Shown: positions 6,420-8,685 of the stretch, piece by piece
Position numbering within the stretch: position 1 is the first letter of the stretch
Layout: every line of letters starts with the position of its first letter
Assembly: GCA_903879875.1 (NCBI GenBank)
Contig: CAIRNC010000446.1
Span: forward strand, 1 to 8,685
From: an uncultured Bacteroidota bacterium
GTDB lineage: Bacteria; Bacteroidota; Bacteroidia; Flavobacteriales; Flavobacteriaceae
Reading direction: 5' to 3'
DNA length: 8,685 nt
The notes under the pieces: generated by a model
What the model saw: the letters and a program-made list of their open reading frames with translations, nothing else
Databases searched by the model: none
Told to the model about the DNA's origin: nothing
Translations under genes and position numbers: made by a program

Positions 6420-7103
6420 TTAATCTGCGCAATAACAAGGTTTATTTCCAAATGTGTAAGTAAGTGTAAGCCCTGAAAACACATACCAATCATTACTATT
6501 TAAATCTCCAAATTTATGACTTTTAAATTGATTTTTCTTTGGATTGCTCCCATCAATATCATCTGCAAAGGTATAACGAGCTCCTACTTCAAATCCTAGA
6601 ATAATATTTCTAGTAATATTCGATTTTATTCCAAGTATCATTGGAATAGCCACTGAATAATTTTTTTGATCAAAAAGCGCCACGCCATTCGCATAATACA
6701 GCGAATTGTATCTAAAATAACTCAATCCTCCAAAAACATAAGGCGTGAATTTTTTATCAAAACCATGTAAATTAAAGTCAAAGAAATTAAATTCCAAACC
6801 TGCTGAAAATTCATTAACTGAATTTACAAAATCATAATTTCGTGCTATTCGATTCGGTGAAGATGATTTATTGTCTTGTCCTGAAATTCTAGCTTGTGTA
6901 TAAGAAAATCGCCAAGAATGATAGGGACTTTTATTCCATTTATACAACAAACCAAATGCGGTTTCATTTGGACTTATATAATTGGTTTTCCCGACATCGC
7001 CAATAAAATTACTTCCTCCTACAAATATACCTACTTCATGAATCTGTGCATTTGTAAATGAAAACGTAACCAAGCAAAAAAACAGTACAAAAATTCTATT
7101 CAT
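6420..7103 (-). CDS. porG: DUF6089 outer-membrane protein, PorG-like type IX secretion component
   Basis: PorG is an outer-membrane beta-barrel of the Bacteroidetes type IX secretion system, linked with the periplasmic PorK/PorN ring. Here it has 227 aa: a signal peptide (MNRIFVLFFCLVTFSFTNA, cleavage before Gln20), then the family opening HEVGIFVGGSNFIGDVG (22-38), then alternating aromatic strands such as YHSWRFSYTQARISG and YVFGGLSYFRYNS up to LTLTYTFGN (212-220). It ends in KPCYCAD, with two cysteines just after the last strand. The identification rests on sequence style, length and neighbours: this gene beside uppS and bamA is a known Bacteroidetes order, including Porphyromonas gingivalis as I recall it. 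The ATG at 7103 was chosen because a TTG in frame at 7124 falls inside the -7 promoter box. It is the first gene of the operon, with a predicted leader of only about a dozen nt. Confidence 0.82.
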   Translation of the reverse strand: MNRIFVLFFCLVTFSFTNAQIHEVGIFVGGSNFIGDVGKTNYISPNETAFGLLYKWNKSPYHSWRFSYTQARISGQDNKSSSPNRIARNYDFVNSVNEFSAGLEFNFFDFNLHGFDKKFTPYVFGGLSYFRYNSLYYANGVALFDQKNYSVAIPMILGIKSNITRNIILGFEVGARYTFADDIDGSNPKKNQFKSHKFGDLNSNDWYVFSGLTLTYTFGNKPCYCAD

Positions 7104-7121
7104 TGGTTTAAAAATAGCGTG

Positions 7122-7150
7122 CAAATATACTAATTCTGACTACTAATCAA
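7122..7150 (-). promoter_or_regulatory. Bacteroidetes-type promoter for the porG-uppS-bamA-ompH operon
   Basis: TATATTTG on the minus strand at 7122-7129 matches TAnnTTTG exactly. A TTG at 7148-7150 gives the -33 element with an 18-bp spacer. The start should fall near 7115, about 12 nt before the porG ATG. The rest of the 174-bp gap to nadK (7104-7277) holds only weak AT-rich inverted repeats and no clear nadK terminator. No equally good promoter appears in the gaps between porG, uppS, bamA and the two ompH genes. Confidence 0.75.
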
Positions 7151-7277
7151 TGGAGAAATTACTAAATATGTGCTTTTTATAGCAATTACAAGTCTTCTAT
7201 GATTAACGAATTTTGAATTCGATAGCTATTTAACGACAAAACCAAGTGTTATCGTATATCGTAGGCAAGAAAAAATA

Positions 7278-8162
7278 CTAATTGCGCTTGTCTTCGCCCC
7301 AAAGTAATTTATTTCGTAGCGTTTTTAGAAAGGTTTCTTCAGTAATTTCAACCATTTTTATTTTATAGGGTGTTTTTTTTATCGTCAAAATGGCATCATT
7401 TTCAACTGAAGCGATTCTTGAGTCTAAAGAAACCAAATAAAAAGGCTCGCGACCTGAAACTTTCAATCTGATTTCGGTACAATCAGGGATTACAAGCGGT
7501 CTGGCATTAAGATTATGTGGTGCTATTGGAGTGATAACTAAACTTTGCACATCGGGAGTTAGTATAGGGCCACCACAACTCATAGAATATCCGGTTGAAC
7601 CGGTTGGTGTAGCAATAATTAGTCCATCGGCCCAATAAGAATTGAGGTATTCTCCATTCAAATAGGTTTCAATTGTAATCATCGAAGTAGTATCTTTTCG
7701 ACTAACAGAAATTTCATTCATAGCAAAGTTAAGCGCTGTAATTTCTTGAATTTCGGGTTCACTTGAAATACTTATTAAGGTACGTTCTGAAATGGAAAAC
7801 TTTTTATCAATTACAAATTGCAAAAATAAATCGATGTTTTCTTTCTGAACAGAGGCTAAAAACCCTAATCTTCCAGCATTAATGCCTAAAATAGGAATGC
7901 CCGAATCTCTGACCAATGTAGCTGCTCGAAGTATCGTACCGTCGCCACCAATGCTAATCATCATATCAAAACTGGCATCCAACTCATTATAAGTAGCGAA
8001 TGTTTTATAGTCATTTTTTATAATTTGCTTTTCATTTAAAGTAACTAAAAAAGCAGCTTCTATAACCATCTCCACATCATGTTTGTTGAAGAATTCAAAA
8101 ATATCTTTAATAATAGGTTCGGTACTGTTTTGATAATACTGCCCGTAAATAGCTACTTTCAT
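7278..8162 (-). CDS. nadK: NAD kinase
   Basis: This cytoplasmic enzyme phosphorylates NAD to NADP using ATP or polyphosphate (EC 2.7.1.23) and sets the NADPH pool. It has 294 aa, a normal length. The diagnostic motif GGDGT is at residues 72-76 (catalytic Asp74), within MMISIGGDGTILRAA. NAGRLGFL (95-102), the NE pair at 149-150 in AMNEISVSR, and TPTGSTGYSMSCGGPI (185-200) form the NAD-binding and active-site segments. PIAPHNLNARPLV (212-224) is also characteristic. The ATG at 8162 starts the first strand MKVAIYGQY directly. It follows the CBS-protein gene by 10 nt, with no room for a separate promoter, so the two are likely co-transcribed. Confidence 0.97.
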   Translation of the reverse strand: MKVAIYGQYYQNSTEPIIKDIFEFFNKHDVEMVIEAAFLVTLNEKQIIKNDYKTFATYNELDASFDMMISIGGDGTILRAATLVRDSGIPILGINAGRLGFLASVQKENIDLFLQFVIDKKFSISERTLISISSEPEIQEITALNFAMNEISVSRKDTTSMITIETYLNGEYLNSYWADGLIIATPTGSTGYSMSCGGPILTPDVQSLVITPIAPHNLNARPLVIPDCTEIRLKVSGREPFYLVSLDSRIASVENDAILTIKKTPYKIKMVEITEETFLKTLRNKLLWGEDKRN

Positions 8163-8172
8163 CTATTGGTGC

Positions 8173-8685
8173 TTATATATTTAAATATTTTTCTAAATAA
8201 TCCGAACGCTCTTTCAGGTTATTCAAATAATTGTCTTCGTTATGATTGGAAATAATATCATATCCGTAGCGTCTAAAGCTTTGAATAATTTCATTTACGC
8301 CTCCAAGAGTTAACTTTATGGTAACTTGAATGGTTTCTACAGTAGTATTAGATACGAAAAGCCCTAATATTTTTCCGCTATTGCTTTCAATTATTTGAAT
8401 AATTTGTCCCATCGAATAATCGTTAATTGCTTTTTCAACAATTAGAATTGCCCCTTGCTCTTTTAGAAAGGGCGTGTCGTTAAAAAAACGAATAATATCC
8501 GCAATTTCATAATAACCAACATAAGCATTATCATCATCTAAAACGGGAACTACATTGGAATGATTTCGAGCGAATACTTCTAAAACATCAAGCCAAATCA
8601 TGTTGGTTCGGGCATAAAACCCTTCTAAGGCATACCTATAATGTTTGATTTTTTTATCAGAATCAAAAGTTTCTACATCGTCTGC
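8173..8685 (-). CDS. CBS-domain protein, N-terminus beyond the window
   Basis: The frame stays open to the window edge, giving 170 visible residues and no start; the in-frame ATG at 8601 lies inside the domain and is not the start. The visible part begins ADDVETFDSDKKI, then MIWLDVLEVFARNHSNVVPVLDDDNAYVGYYEIADIIRFF, the typical second half of a CBS pair (strand, helix, VPVLD, GYYEIADII). From about GAILIVEKAINDYSMGQIIQIIE to the YGYDII segment the pattern of strands and helices looks like an ACT domain, an AcuB-like layout (CBS-CBS-ACT). CBS pairs usually bind adenine nucleotides and ACT domains bind small ligands, but no ligand can be named here. Relatives I recall from Flavobacterium are about 220 aa, so roughly 50 residues are missing. 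The stop is 10 nt before nadK, suggesting one operon. Confidence 0.85.
   Translation of the reverse strand, partial: ADDVETFDSDKKIKHYRYALEGFYARTNMIWLDVLEVFARNHSNVVPVLDDDNAYVGYYEIADIIRFFNDTPFLKEQGAILIVEKAINDYSMGQIIQIIESNSGKILGLFVSNTTVETIQVTIKLTLGGVNEIIQSFRRYGYDIISNHNEDNYLNNLKERSDYLEKYLNI

Noticed and set aside
6418..6438. Upstream TTG start for uppS adding seven residues
   Set aside because: It would overlap the end of porG; the ATG at 6417 directly after the porG stop gives the usual family N-terminus.
7104..7124. Upstream TTG start for porG
   Set aside because: The TTG is the last three bases of the TATATTTG promoter element, so it would not be in the mRNA; the ATG at 7103 starts a clean signal peptide.
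7207..7221. Inverted repeat CGAATT/AATTCG after nadK as a terminator
   Set aside because: The stem is only 6 bp, mostly A/T, with a 3-nt loop and no T-tract behind it on the minus strand.

Overview
This AT-rich window looks chromosomal and comes from a Flavobacterium-like member of the Bacteroidetes. Three things point there: TAnnTTTG-type promoters instead of sigma70 boxes, start codons with A/T-rich leaders and no clear Shine-Dalgarno, and the gene order CBS protein, nadK, porG (DUF6089), uppS, bamA, ompH, ompH, murI. Every gene, including one tRNA, lies on the minus strand, so transcription runs from high to low coordinates. The gene content is housekeeping. I see no prophage, insertion sequence, CRISPR array or defence system.

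In transcription order, the window opens inside a CBS-domain protein gene (8173-8685, N-terminus cut off by the window edge), followed 10 nt later by NAD kinase (7278-8162). A 174-bp intergenic region then carries a good Bacteroidetes promoter (7122-7150). This starts an envelope-biogenesis operon: porG (6420-7103, type IX secretion outer-membrane component), uppS (5677-6417, undecaprenyl diphosphate synthase), bamA (2976-5669, outer-membrane assembly) and two Skp/OmpH chaperone genes (1891-2937 with a long charged tail, and 1353-1850). A strong hairpin terminator (1292-1331) separates these from murI (494-1276, glutamate racemase). A tRNA-Gly(GCC) gene (159-231) follows, with its own promoter (278-307). 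The window ends in two diverged copies of an unexplained intergenic repeat (1-130).

The operon joins outer-membrane protein handling (Skp chaperones, BamA insertase, a T9SS outer-membrane protein) with lipid-carrier synthesis for cell-wall and surface glycans (UppS). MurI supplies D-glutamate for peptidoglycan, but the terminator suggests its expression is at least partly uncoupled.

Start codons were revised from the longest open frames. BamA most likely starts at a GTG at 5669, just after the uppS stop. UppS starts at the ATG at 6417 and PorG at the ATG at 7103. The least explained item is the repeat pair downstream of the tRNA: both copies keep a 16-nt core and an AT hairpin at the same place, although the hairpin sequences differ.
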